From Hoylesella marshii DSM 16973 = JCM 13450 (GTDB taxonomy: Bacteria; Bacteroidota; Bacteroidia; Bacteroidales; Bacteroidaceae), in the NCBI RefSeq assembly GCF_000146675.1, contig NZ_GL397214.1, positions 821,317 to 885,316 of the forward strand: a stretch of DNA of 64,000 bases, in the 5' to 3' direction. Below, in pieces: positions 8,690 through 16,989 of this stretch (the stretch's first letter is position 1; every line of letters begins with the position of its first letter). A model generated the notes under the pieces. It was not told the origin of the DNA. It did not search any database and saw nothing but the letters and a program-made list of their open reading frames with translations. The translations under genes were made by a program, and so were the position numbers.

Positions 8690-8860
8690 GGTAATCGCTT
8701 TCCGTTACCTCGTACTAACGATATGGTTTAGACTAACGATTTGGTAACGCATCTTCTGCGCAAATCCACATTTTCTGCACTTTTCACCTCCAAGCAAACC
8801 ACTGCATCAAATCGCATTTCTCACACATTTCCAAACACTTAACACTCATCTGCAACTTTC
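8690..8860. other. Integrase-end sequence of element 1, shared with element 2
   Basis: Read on the minus strand it shares long blocks with 11262-11375, including GTGCAGAAAATGTGGATTTG and CGTTACCAAATCGTTAG. It also has two near-copies of TAACGATnTGGT 18 bp apart (about 8707-8738). It probably holds integrase or accessory-factor binding sites. Confidence 0.45.
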
Positions 8861-8886
8861 AGGACTTTACGCATATAATCTCGCTG

Positions 8887-8930
8887 TATAGATGCCATCT
8901 ATCCCTACTATAGATGCCATCTACTCCTAC
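8887..8930. repeat. Two 22-bp tandem units with palindromic core
   Basis: Units 8887-8908 and 8909-8930 each contain TAGATG-C-CATCTA and end in CCCTAC or TCCTAC. One of the 22-bp-phased palindrome clusters found in this window (see findings). Confidence 0.75.
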
Positions 8931-8931
8931 T
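8918..8931. repeat. Putative attachment-site repeat, integrase end of element 1
   Basis: Second exact copy of CATCTACTCCTACT, about 340 bp upstream of the integrase start. It lies inside the second of two 22-bp units (8887-8930). Confidence 0.4.
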
Positions 8932-9070
8932 TCAGACAACAGACAGAATGATTTCCTCCGATATTCACTGAACTGCCAGAGACAATATTTCTTAATTGTA
9001 TTGAAATACTTTCATCTTCGATTCACCAATCATTAAAATATTGGAAACTATAGGGATGGGAGAGCTTTTC

Positions 9071-9102
9071 TTTGGTTATCTCATTCTTTTTGTGTATCTT
9101 TG
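9071..9102 (+). promoter_or_regulatory. Promoter of the lytic transglycosylase gene
   Basis: TTTG (9071-9074) and TATCTTTG (9095-9102) are 20 bp apart, close to the Bacteroidetes consensus. The start codon at 9272 leaves a leader of about 160 nt in which I see no known riboswitch. Confidence 0.6.
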
Positions 9103-9271
9103 CACCGGTAAAAGTATAAGGATAACGACTTACGATTGTACAGTAAGAAATATTCATTTTAGTATCTAACAGGAATCCAAAGGTTGGTATTGTTTGGTTC
9201 TTTGAGTATCAACTTTGTGAGTATTATAGATGACTTTGTGTCTGTACTCAGGTTCCATAAATCAATAAATA

Positions 9272-9694
9272 ATGGAAAGAATAATCAAAGTAGTATGTTT
9301 TCTAATTTTAGCAATGCTTCCGGGCACGGTTGATGCACAAGTTAATACGAATGACGGTTTTAACTGGAATCCTATCATTGATGCAATTATCCAGGTAGAG
9401 AGTGAGGGTAAAAGTCGTGCCGTGAGTGGAAATTCGTGTGGAGTTATGCAGATTACTCCTGTTTTGGTAAAAGATTGTAACAGGATATTGGCGAAAAGAC
9501 GATCGAAGAAACGGTTTAAGTTGAGCGATAGATTTAGTGTAAAGAAATCAAAAGAAATGTTTCTTCTTTTCCAATCTTTCTATAACCCGATGAACAGTAT
9601 AGAACAAGCAATTCGTTCATGGAACGGAGGAGTGCGGTATAGTATAGAAAAGACGCAGCGTTATTTCGATAAAGTAATGAAGTTCATAGAGTGA
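9272..9694 (+). CDS. Exported lytic transglycosylase (SLT domain)
   Basis: 140 residues with a signal peptide (IIKVVCFLILAMLPGTVDA) and a lysozyme-like SLT domain. The catalytic Glu is in IIQVESEGKSRAVS, followed by the family motif GVMQITP and later SWNGG. It cleaves peptidoglycan between MurNAc and GlcNAc in the periplasm. It is small for the family and lacks binding domains, similar to lysozyme-like proteins found beside mobile elements. It lies between the two mobilizable elements next to the initiator tRNA and may be chromosomal or mobile. Confidence 0.85.
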   Translation: MERIIKVVCFLILAMLPGTVDAQVNTNDGFNWNPIIDAIIQVESEGKSRAVSGNSCGVMQITPVLVKDCNRILAKRRSKKRFKLSDRFSVKKSKEMFLLFQSFYNPMNSIEQAIRSWNGGVRYSIEKTQRYFDKVMKFIE

Positions 9695-9826
9695 TAGCTG
9701 AGAGATTCAATCAATGTGCATTAGCAACAAAGGTTGAATCTCTTTCTTTTGGGAACAATATTGTATCGAATAAGATGACAATGGCGACAAAGAAAAACGA
9801 TAAAAAAGGCCACATTTGTTTATCGA

Positions 9827-9865
9827 GAAAGAGGGAATATACCGTTTGTGTATATTCCCTCTTTC
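9827..9865 (-). terminator. Hairpin downstream of tRNA-Met
   Basis: A 15-bp perfect stem (GAAAGAGGGAATATA with TATATTCCCTCTTTC) begins 7 nt after the tRNA 3' end on the minus strand. It is likely a terminator or processing signal; the T run is weak. Confidence 0.6.
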
Positions 9866-9871
9866 CCGTTG

Positions 9872-9944
9872 TTGCGGAGATACGACTCGAACGTATGACC
9901 TCCAGGTTATGAGCCTGGCGAGCTACCAACTGCTCCACTCCGCG
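9872..9944 (-). tRNA. Initiator tRNA-fMet (CAT)
   Basis: The minus strand folds as a tRNA: acceptor CGCGGAG with CTCCGCA, anticodon loop CTCATAA (CAT), T arm with TTCGAGT. The unpaired C1 against A72 marks an initiator. The anticodon stem ends AGG/CCT and not the GGG/CCC of most bacterial initiators. CCA is not encoded (the DNA reads CAA after the discriminator A). Confidence 0.93.
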
Positions 9945-10047
9945 ATGTTCAATCCTTGCATCTTCTTTCTGAAATGCGGATGCAAAGATACAATATTATA
10001 TTGGAATAGCCAAACATTTCCCATTTTTATTTTTGGATGTATAGCAC
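9945..10047. other. Spacer between tRNA and IS30 end
   Basis: Contains the tRNA upstream region (GCAAAGATACAATATTATA) and no gene. Confidence 0.4.
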
Positions 10048-10229
10048 CATAAGTTCCACTAAGAAGTGGAAATGGTCTCTTTTATTAAAAGGGAACTATG
10101 AAAAACACTCGGGGAACACCGTCGGCAAGGGGCTGAAAGCCCCGACGAGACAAAAAGATTTCAGTAGCAATACAAAAAAAGAAAAGGGAGACCGAAATCT
10201 CCCAGAGATTAATCAACTTTGTATTGTAT

Positions 10230-11096
10230 ATGAGATATCATCAATTAACCTCAGCACAAAGATACACAATTTTTGTATTACTCAAAAAGAACGTATCGAT
10301 AAAAGACATTGCAGATGATAAACGTGCACTACAGCACCGTTTACCGCGAGTTAAAACGCAACAAAGGACGTTATCATTACCACTACGGCGTTGCCCAAAA
10401 GCAGTGCGATGAACGCAAGCGGCGGATGCGTAAGCCTCGCAAGTTCAGTATTAACATGCGAAAGGAAATCATCGCACTGATGGTCAACGAGCAGTGGTCG
10501 CCCGATCAAATCAGAGGGTGGATGCTGCACAATGGAAAAACGTGCGTCTGCATCGAAACCATTTACAGTTATATCCGCTTCGACCGTTCTTGTGGAGGAG
10601 AACTCTACAAGAGTTGTCGGCACAAGCTCAAGCAAATCAAAAGAAGCCATCCCGTAGTCTACACGGCTATCAAGGACAGAATAATGATAGATGAGCGAGA
10701 CCCGCAGGCCGACGGCACCCGATTCGGAGACTGGGAAATGGATACCACCATCGGAAAAGACGGTCGAGGAGCCATCGTCACCCTCGTTGAGCGAAGCAAA
10801 GACTATCTGCTCATGAGGAAACTGCCACAGGGAAAGAATGCCGAGGCTCTTGCAAGAACCGTCGTGGCCATGATGACACCGTTCATAGGAAACATCCATA
10901 GTATCACCACCGACAACGGAAGCGAGTTTGCCTGCCACAAGCTCATCGCACAACGCCTCAAAACAAAAGTTTACTCCACACACCCCTATTCTTCATGGGA
11001 GAAGGGAAATATCGAAAATACGAACAAACTCATCAGACAATACATTCCTAAAAGGACATCATTTGAACACTATACCGATGGACAGATAAAACAAAT
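10230..11096 (+). pseudogene. IS30-family transposase, frameshifted and interrupted
   Basis: The N-terminal HTH (MRYHQLTSAQRYTIF, then KDIAD) is out of frame with the rest: near 10317 a net frameshift separates it from INVHYSTVYRELKRNKG. The catalytic DDE residues remain, in GDWEMDT, TTDNGSEF and WEKGNIEN. The frame ends at DGQIKQI, where the IS4-family end begins. The missing codons continue after 27112 (QMKINARPR). It cannot make a normal transposase. Confidence 0.88.
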
Positions 11097-11205
11097 TATT
11101 GCTGTCCGGTAAACCTTTTTCTATATATAAAAGTTAAGGGCTAGAATCCTCTTTTGGATTTCAGCCCTTTTTTTACTTTTGTTTCTGCTATTAAACTTCA
11201 ATAAC

Positions 11206-11253
11206 ATGGGCAAAAGTACACATTTTATCGGGCAAATGCAAGAAAAAGGTTGA
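11206..11253 (+). pseudogene. IS4-family transposase, N-terminal fragment
   Basis: The start codon and first residues MGKSTHFIGQ match the beginning typical of Bacteroidetes IS4 transposases, then the frame ends within six codons where foreign sequence begins. The same start with leader recurs at 63768-63797. Confidence 0.65.
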
Positions 11254-11261
11254 TTTATGTA

Positions 11262-11532
11262 GATTGATGGTAAGTGGTTGAGAATGTGTGAGAAATACGG
11301 ATTATTGCCGTGTACTACTTTGATGGTGAAAGTGCAGAAAATGTGGATTTGTGCAGAAGATACGTTACCAAATCGTTAGCCAAATGTGTGTGAATAAAAT
11401 GAGGTAACGATAAGCAGTTTGTACAGTGGTGTCGATTTTTGATATTATGGTGTTTATGCACTGACTCACAACATTTTGCATAACCGAAAACGCTTCAAAA
11501 ACGGGTAACTTTGCCCACAAAAACAGAAGCGT
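11262..11532. other. Integrase-end region of element 2
   Basis: Shares blocks with 8690-8860 (GTGCAGAAAATGTGGATTTG, GTTACCAAATCGTTAG) and ends in the integrase promoter TAACTTTG (11506-11513). Likely att and arm sites. No gene. Confidence 0.5.
11506..11513 (+). promoter_or_regulatory. Integrase promoter, element 2
   Basis: TAACTTTG, 20 bp before the ATG at 11533, conserved with the element 1 integrase promoter. Confidence 0.55.
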
Positions 11533-12762
11533 ATGCAAAAAGGAAAAATGAAGGTTTTGCTCTACCTCAAAAAGAGCGGTTTGGACAAGTCGGGGCAGGC
11601 TCCGATTATGGGACGGATAACCTACAATCGTACAATGGCGCAATTCAGCAGTAAACTTTCGTGCAATCCAAAGTTATGGAATGTGCGGGAGAGCCGATTG
11701 AATGGCAAGAGCCGTGCAGCAGTGGCAACCAATGCGAAGTTGGAACAGCTGCTCCTCTCTGTACAACGAGCGTACCAAACGCTTTGCGATAGAGGTATAG
11801 AGTTCTCTGCAAAAGACATCAAGGAACAGTTTCAGGGTTCAATGCAGAACCGCACTATGTTCTTGCAACGCTATGACCAAATGGTGGAAGACGAGAAGCA
11901 ATTGGTTGGAGTGGAGATTACGGAACGCTGGCACTCGATGTATTACATGCTCCGAAAGCATCTGCAAGTCTTTATACAAGAGCGATACCATACCGGCGAC
12001 ATCACCTTTGGGCAACTAACCGAGGATTTCTTGGACGGCTTGCATCAATACAGCGTGGGAAAACACGGTCATTCACAGAGTTATTATCGCAAGATGGCTT
12101 TGGCGGTCAAGAAAGTATGCCGTTTGGCTTTTCGCGAGGGCATTATAGAGCGTCCTCTCTTTGACCTTGTCAAGATAGACAGAGGAGAGAGTAAACTGCC
12201 GAGAGCTTTGGATAGAGCTTCTTTGGACAGGATAAGGCAAGTTAGATTAGAGGAGGATGAAACAGAACTGACACTCGCCCGTAACCTTTTCCTGTTCACC
12301 TGCTACACAGGCACAGCCTTTTGCGATATGAAGAATCTGCACAAGGAACATCTTGTGCAGGATGATGCAGGGGCTATGTGGCTTAAATTCAGAAGACAAA
12401 AGACTAATACCCTTTGTCGGGTAAAACTTCTGCCCCAAGCCGTTGCTCTGCTTGATACATTCCATTCGGATGAACGGGACACGCTTTTGCCGACTATCAG
12501 TTACGAAACCTACAGTTTCCTCCTGAAAGCCCTACAACTGAGAGCAGGGATTGCCATTCCCTTGACCGCACATATAGGACGGCACACCTTTGCAACATTG
12601 ATAACCTTGGAGAATGGAGTGCCGATAGAAACCGTGAGTAAAATGCTTGGTCATAGCAAGATTGAAACCACCGAGCGTTATGCCCATGTAACACCGAAGA
12701 AAGTATTTGACGAATTTGGTCGCTTCCTCTCTTTCACCGAAGATTTAACCCTTAGCCTTTGA
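11533..12762 (+). CDS. int: Tyrosine recombinase, first of tandem pair
   Basis: 409 residues. The catalytic domain has HIGRHTFA (HxxR), MLGHSKIETTERYAHVT with the nucleophile Tyr, and the box I region CYTGTAFCD without the usual Arg, as in IntDOT relatives. The N-terminal three quarters are closely similar to the element 1 integrase, while the final segment differs, with an extra residue in TLITLENG. It is followed after 4 bp by a second integrase gene, so the two are probably co-expressed. Confidence 0.9.
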   Translation: MQKGKMKVLLYLKKSGLDKSGQAPIMGRITYNRTMAQFSSKLSCNPKLWNVRESRLNGKSRAAVATNAKLEQLLLSVQRAYQTLCDRGIEFSAKDIKEQFQGSMQNRTMFLQRYDQMVEDEKQLVGVEITERWHSMYYMLRKHLQVFIQERYHTGDITFGQLTEDFLDGLHQYSVGKHGHSQSYYRKMALAVKKVCRLAFREGIIERPLFDLVKIDRGESKLPRALDRASLDRIRQVRLEEDETELTLARNLFLFTCYTGTAFCDMKNLHKEHLVQDDAGAMWLKFRRQKTNTLCRVKLLPQAVALLDTFHSDERDTLLPTISYETYSFLLKALQLRAGIAIPLTAHIGRHTFATLITLENGVPIETVSKMLGHSKIETTERYAHVTPKKVFDEFGRFLSFTEDLTLSL

Positions 12763-12766
12763 GATT

Positions 12767-13945
12767 ATGCGTAGTACATTCAATATTCTATTCTATATCA
12801 ATCGCAGTAAATTGAGAACAGATGGCACTACGGCTATCCTTTGCCGTATTACGATAGACGGTTCAAAAGTGGTAATGTCCACAGGAGAAACCACTTCGCC
12901 CAGCGATTGGAGTGTAAAACGACAAGAAACCAATGATAAACAACAGAACCAACGCTTGCAATCGTTTCGTGAGAAGATTGAGCAGGGTTACAATACGCTG
13001 CTATTACAATTTGGGGCAGTGAGTGCCGAGTTGCTTAAAAAACACTTACAAGGTGTTGGAGCAAATCCGACCACGTTACTTGCTCTTAGTCGAGAGGTAT
13101 TGTCGATAGTCCAATCTACGAGAACTTTAAGCACCTATCAAACATGCCGTAGCTATCATAGGCAGCTGGAATTGTTTGTGGAGAGTAAAGGAGATTCAGA
13201 TATTCCACTTACAACTCTCACAATGGAGTTTTTCGAAGATTATCGTATCCACTTCAAAAGAAAAGGCTATGCCTTGTCCTCAACAAAACAAAATCTCTTT
13301 TGGTTAAGTCGTTTGATGTATAGGGCTGTGAGTCAGCAAACCATTCGTTATAACCCTTTTGAGGAAGCCAAGTATGAGCGAGTGGAACGAAAAATCCGCT
13401 GTTTGAGTAAGACGGATATAGCCCGTTTATTGGCTATGCCCTTGCAAAATGAACAGGCGGAATTTGTGCGGAGGCTGTTTCTCTTCTCGGTATTTACAGG
13501 TCTAGCTTTTGCTGATGTTAGCAAGTTGCGGTACTGTGATATTCAGACGAACAATGCCGGAATACGCTATATCCGTCAGGACAGAAAAAAGACAGGTGTA
13601 GAGAGCATCACGCCACTGCACCCGATAGCCGAGCAGATACTCTCGCTTTACCCACTGAAAGACAAGAAAGAGGATAGTCCTATCTTTGCAACCTCGATGA
13701 GTAGAATACAGATAGGTATGCACCTCAAGGCTATTGGCTTGGCTTGTGGTATTCGACAGCCACTTTCCTTTCATGTCGGTCGCCATTCTTTCGGCACGCT
13801 GACATTGGAAGCAGGAGTGCCGATTGAAAGTATCGCCAAAATGATGGGACATGCTTCCATTGCGAGTACACAGATTTATGCTCAAATAACGGATAGCAAG
13901 ATTTCAAGGGATATGGACAGGTTGATAGAGAGCTATGCCAGATAA
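12767..13945 (+). CDS. int: Tyrosine recombinase, second of tandem pair
   Basis: 392 residues with FHVGRHSFG, MMGHASIASTQIYAQIT and box I VFTGLAFAD. Its N-terminal half differs from the neighbouring integrase, so the pair is not a recent duplication. Tandem integrases with only 4 bp between them may act together, or one may be a directionality partner. A strong terminator follows. Confidence 0.9.
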   Translation: MRSTFNILFYINRSKLRTDGTTAILCRITIDGSKVVMSTGETTSPSDWSVKRQETNDKQQNQRLQSFREKIEQGYNTLLLQFGAVSAELLKKHLQGVGANPTTLLALSREVLSIVQSTRTLSTYQTCRSYHRQLELFVESKGDSDIPLTTLTMEFFEDYRIHFKRKGYALSSTKQNLFWLSRLMYRAVSQQTIRYNPFEEAKYERVERKIRCLSKTDIARLLAMPLQNEQAEFVRRLFLFSVFTGLAFADVSKLRYCDIQTNNAGIRYIRQDRKKTGVESITPLHPIAEQILSLYPLKDKKEDSPIFATSMSRIQIGMHLKAIGLACGIRQPLSFHVGRHSFGTLTLEAGVPIESIAKMMGHASIASTQIYAQITDSKISRDMDRLIESYAR

Positions 13946-13949
13946 TAAT

Positions 13950-13985
13950 AAAGCGAAGAAAGTTTTTTGTCTCTTTCTTCGCTTT
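13950..13985 (+). terminator. Terminator after the integrase pair
   Basis: AAAGCGAAGAAAG (13950-13962) pairs perfectly with CTTTCTTCGCTTT (13973-13985). It can also serve the converging minus-strand operon that ends at 14004. Confidence 0.8.
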
Positions 13986-14003
13986 ATCTTGTTTATGACT
14001 TTA

Positions 14004-14516
14004 TCAATGATGACTATGCCCTATTTTATCCATAAATGTGATTGCCAATGCGGAAACAACAAATACAAGATGAATAGCTATCTGTATAGCGATGCGATGT
14101 GCGTCTATATTAGGAGAAACAAAACTCTCTAACAAATGAACAGCAGATATACTAATGAGTGAAATCATCAGTTTGTGCTTTAAAGTGTTAGGATTTATCA
14201 TGCCAAGATAGTTGAATTGACTATTGTCTTTATCTTTTTCAACTATTTCCAATCTACTAACAAAGGACCAATAACCACCAATTATACATACAATTATCAA
14301 GTTAAGCACCATTGAAACATCTACTACTCCAATAGCTAACATAAGCATGCTTTCTTCTGTAAACATCTCTATCTCACCGAGATTGCATACAACTTCTTTG
14401 CAGAATACATAAGAATACATGGCCATTACTATACACATCCCAAGATATACTGGAACTTGAAGCCATCGACTTTGGAATATACTCCATTCTATAGCTTTTT
14501 CTAATTTATTACTCAT
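14004..14516 (-). CDS. UPF0114/YqhA-family membrane protein
   Basis: 170 residues with four predicted membrane segments. The start LEKAIEWSIFQSRWLQVPVY, then ALG/AIGVVDV near residue 63, GGYWSFVSRLE and KLMISLISISAVHLLESF, are characteristic of the UPF0114 (YqhA) family, whose role is unknown. It is the last gene of a three-gene minus-strand operon, 11 bp after the DUF262 gene. Location next to a GmrSD-like gene suggests a membrane effector, but YqhA proteins are also common chromosomal genes. Confidence 0.88.
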   Translation of the reverse strand: MSNKLEKAIEWSIFQSRWLQVPVYLGMCIVMAMYSYVFCKEVVCNLGEIEMFTEESMLMLAIGVVDVSMVLNLIIVCIIGGYWSFVSRLEIVEKDKDNSQFNYLGMINPNTLKHKLMISLISISAVHLLESFVSPNIDAHRIAIQIAIHLVFVVSALAITFMDKIGHSHH

Positions 14517-14527
14517 TACATTAACGT

Positions 14528-16249
14528 TTAAAGAATTTCCATTAAGTAATCAATTATCTTTGTGTGGCGCTGACGAATTTTATCCTTGTCCCAAACTTGG
14601 TCTTGCTCCGTCATTCTCTGAACCTCTAATTGTTGTTGCAGATGTGTATAACTATCACGCTTTATTTGAAATCTACCATTGCTTAGCGAGATATTATGAC
14701 TACCTGACAACAGTAAGTAATTGCCCAAGCACTCCAAGTCGTGGTTGTAAAAGTCCTCGTCATATTGGCAATACCCATTATCAGCTTCTTGGTTTTCAGT
14801 CTGAGGGGCGATATGTTCAAGATGTGGTTGGTCAATGTCATCAAATCTCAATGGCTTATACCCTGCTTTTCCGCATAGAATGAGATGATTTTCATATTTC
14901 CACAATAGTATCTTGGCTGTATTGTGGTTCATCCCCATATTTAGAGTGCGTAATAATTCGTCATTATTCCAATAGCCCCACCAATCATTTCTATTCTTCA
15001 TCCACTGAATATGATTGACTACGGACACCGCACTATTATCCATCTTCTGAAAACATTCATTTAAGCGCCACACAAGATTAGCTCTTGTGCCAATAATTCG
15101 GTCGCGAAGGAATATTTGCTCCAATGCCTTTGCCAATTTATTCATATCCTTTTGGGGCATTTCTTTTAGCAACGCTTTAATAACGAATGGGAACATTATA
15201 CCTCGATCTGAAGAAACCAATAGTGCATGGAAAGTGATATTTCTCTTTTCTTCTTCTAAGAAGTTGCTTATTTGGCTGAAACAGGATGCTAATTGTAACG
15301 TAAAATCCCTTATGAATGATATACAACTATCGGCTTTGCCTAATTCCTTTCCTACAAAAGTGATAGAGTTTATATCATCTAATGAATTGCGATAAACTTT
15401 TATAGTGTAATTCAATACATTATCCTCATCTATATAGCCCTCTATCTTAGAAATAGACTTATAGATGTGTTCAAACCGCTCTGTAATTTCAGATAATATG
15501 TATTGTTTGTCCTCGATAGGCGCATACAGATGTATGTTATACATAAACTGTGCTTTGATAATTTCCAAGTTTGTAGGCTTCTTGCCACGATTATTTTGGA
15601 AAATAAACATTTGCACAGCTTCACTTTCATCCTTAACCACATGGGTGGTGCAAGAGGCATTTGTAATCGCTTTAAGAAACTGCAAGAGTTCTTCTTCGGT
15701 TTTGTTAGAAAGTTTATTGCAGAAATAGTCGGAAGCATCAGCAATCCTTTTCTTTGAAACTGTGTCTATGTCGTTCCGAGTATGAATTGTTTGGTCTATC
15801 ACATAATCTCGAAATAGTTGATTATCATATTCAACTGTAGCAAATCTATATGAAGTTCCTTGCTTGATAGTATTGCAATAAGCTACATACAAATCGTCAT
15901 CAAAGTCTCTGATACTTTCTGCATTTTTAATTTCTTTCAAACGCCTATACAGTGCAGAAATAAAAATTACAGTTGTCGTTAAGCGTTGTTGTCCGTCTAT
16001 AATAGCATATTCAGATGTACTCCTTTCTTCAAAAAGAAAATGACCGAAATAATAAGGAGTAGAAGAATGACTTTTAACGTAGTCTTGCAAATCCGACAAA
16101 AAAGTATTTACTTGCTTCGGGTTTTTATCGGATGAGTCTGTATCCCACGAATAGGCACGTTGGTAGTTAGGCACTACAATACGTTTGCCCGAGAGCATTG
16201 CAGAAATGTTAGTTAAAGATTCCATAGAAAGCAAACTGTTTATACCCAT
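14528..16249 (-). CDS. DUF262/DUF1524 protein (GmrSD-like, type IV restriction type)
   Basis: 573 residues. The N-terminal DUF262 (ParB-like NTPase) motif reads IIDGQQRLTTTV near residue 80. The C-terminal DUF1524 HNH-type nuclease motif reads PHLEHIAPQ near 490, with LGNYLLLSGSHNISLSN further on. In GmrSD these domains cut modified phage DNA. Both are in one chain here. A 35-bp near-perfect palindrome lies 1 bp before the start codon. It lies in an operon with a WYD-repeat protein upstream and a UPF0114 protein downstream. Defence role inferred. Confidence 0.88.
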   Translation of the reverse strand: MGINSLLSMESLTNISAMLSGKRIVVPNYQRAYSWDTDSSDKNPKQVNTFLSDLQDYVKSHSSTPYYFGHFLFEERSTSEYAIIDGQQRLTTTVIFISALYRRLKEIKNAESIRDFDDDLYVAYCNTIKQGTSYRFATVEYDNQLFRDYVIDQTIHTRNDIDTVSKKRIADASDYFCNKLSNKTEEELLQFLKAITNASCTTHVVKDESEAVQMFIFQNNRGKKPTNLEIIKAQFMYNIHLYAPIEDKQYILSEITERFEHIYKSISKIEGYIDEDNVLNYTIKVYRNSLDDINSITFVGKELGKADSCISFIRDFTLQLASCFSQISNFLEEEKRNITFHALLVSSDRGIMFPFVIKALLKEMPQKDMNKLAKALEQIFLRDRIIGTRANLVWRLNECFQKMDNSAVSVVNHIQWMKNRNDWWGYWNNDELLRTLNMGMNHNTAKILLWKYENHLILCGKAGYKPLRFDDIDQPHLEHIAPQTENQEADNGYCQYDEDFYNHDLECLGNYLLLSGSHNISLSNGRFQIKRDSYTHLQQQLEVQRMTEQDQVWDKDKIRQRHTKIIDYLMEIL

Positions 16250-16250
16250 T

Positions 16251-16285
16251 CCTACTTTATGAGTAAATTTTACTCATAAAGTAGG
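16251..16285. promoter_or_regulatory. 17-bp perfect inverted repeat before the DUF262 gene
   Basis: CCTACTTTATGAGTAAA (16251-16267) and its exact complement (16269-16285) with a single-base centre, ending 1 bp from the start codon at 16249. In RNA it would bury the translation start; in DNA it would be an ideal operator for a dimeric regulator. Confidence 0.75.
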
Positions 16286-16300
16286 GAATTGACTTGTGTG

Positions 16301-16606
16301 TTAGCGAGCAGAACGTGTATTGATTTTCTTGCCGAAGCGGTCGTAAGTATCTAACCAAGCACTTCTTCGTACGACAAAGGTTTCTCCTGTAACACTTGTA
16401 ACAATACCGATATTTTCACTAAGTGTCTTGTACTTCTTTCCACTTTCATCATAAAGGTCATACCATGCACTACGTCTTACGATGAAGAAATGAGGCCCAT
16501 AGCCTACTATTTCTCCAATGTTCTGTGATAACGTTTTAGTTTTCTTTCCTTGCTCGTTGATAATATCATACCAAGCATTTCTGGGTTCAATCATTGATAT
16601 AGCCAT
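16301..16606 (-). CDS. Small WYD-repeat protein
   Basis: 101 residues made of three repeats of about 35 residues: NAWYDIINEQGKKTKTLSQN, SAWYDLYDESGKKYKTLSEN, SAWLDTYDRFGKK, separated by FFIVRR or FVVRR. No signal peptide or membrane segment. Not a family I can name; the pattern suggests a small beta-repeat fold. First gene of the operon with the DUF262 and UPF0114 genes, which makes it a candidate partner or immunity component. Confidence 0.75.
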   Translation of the reverse strand: MAISMIEPRNAWYDIINEQGKKTKTLSQNIGEIVGYGPHFFIVRRSAWYDLYDESGKKYKTLSENIGIVTSVTGETFVVRRSAWLDTYDRFGKKINTRSAR

Positions 16607-16670
16607 AGCGTTTCTTCTTTCCCTGTCAATTCCTCCCGGGGTCTTTTTGTCTTGATTTTAAATTAAAGAA

Positions 16671-16809
16671 GCGTGGAACTGTATGCTCCACGTCTTAATG
16701 TACTGGCCCTGAGAAAACCATTTGTGACAGATGTGGGAATAACAGCCCCACGCTATAGCGTGGAGACTATTACGACCTTTCTTGTCACATTGTTGGGAAG
16801 TTTCTCAGG
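16671..16809. ncRNA. Multi-hairpin segment, possible structured RNA
   Basis: Nested pairings: CGTGGA/TCCACG (16672-16692); outer CCTGAGAAA (16708-16716) with TTTCTCAGG (16801-16809); TGTGACA (16723-16729) with TGTCACA (16783-16789); central palindrome CCACGCTATAGCGTGG (16748-16763). The CGTGG/CCACG arms of the first hairpin can also pair with those of the central one, so alternative folds exist. No open frame explains it. It could be an RNA, a transposon end or a protein-binding site. Confidence 0.5.
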
Positions 16810-16989
16810 CTTCGTACATACAAGAATAGGGCATAACGCCTCTTTTTTACCAAAATGTATGAGCACATAATATGCTCAACTGCAAAAATACTATTTTTCT
16901 GTGATATTCTAAAGAAAAACAAAGCATTTAATACAAAACAACAGTAAAATAGAAAAAAACAGAGGTGAGACAAAGAAAAACCTGCACCA
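16810..16989. other. AT-rich spacer downstream of the HTH genes
   Basis: No gene. Contains short A runs and the likely minus-strand transcript end of the HTH pair. Confidence 0.3.

Larger units (their letters stand above)
396..8931 (-). mobile_element. Mobilizable element 1 (NBU-like, MobV relaxase)
   Basis: Read on the minus strand it runs integrase, cargo, HTH pair, virE remnant, primase, relaxase, the order typical of NBU-type mobilizable transposons. Every mobilization gene has a close homologue in the second element at 11256-26430, which lies in the opposite orientation. The proposed limits are two direct copies of CATCTACTCCTACT (396-409 and 8918-8931); this assignment is an inference. 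It has no conjugation genes, so transfer would need a helper element. Confidence 0.6.

Noticed and set aside
10351..10983. 210-codon frame antisense to the IS30 transposase
   Set aside because: Shadow of the real gene on the other strand; no family features.
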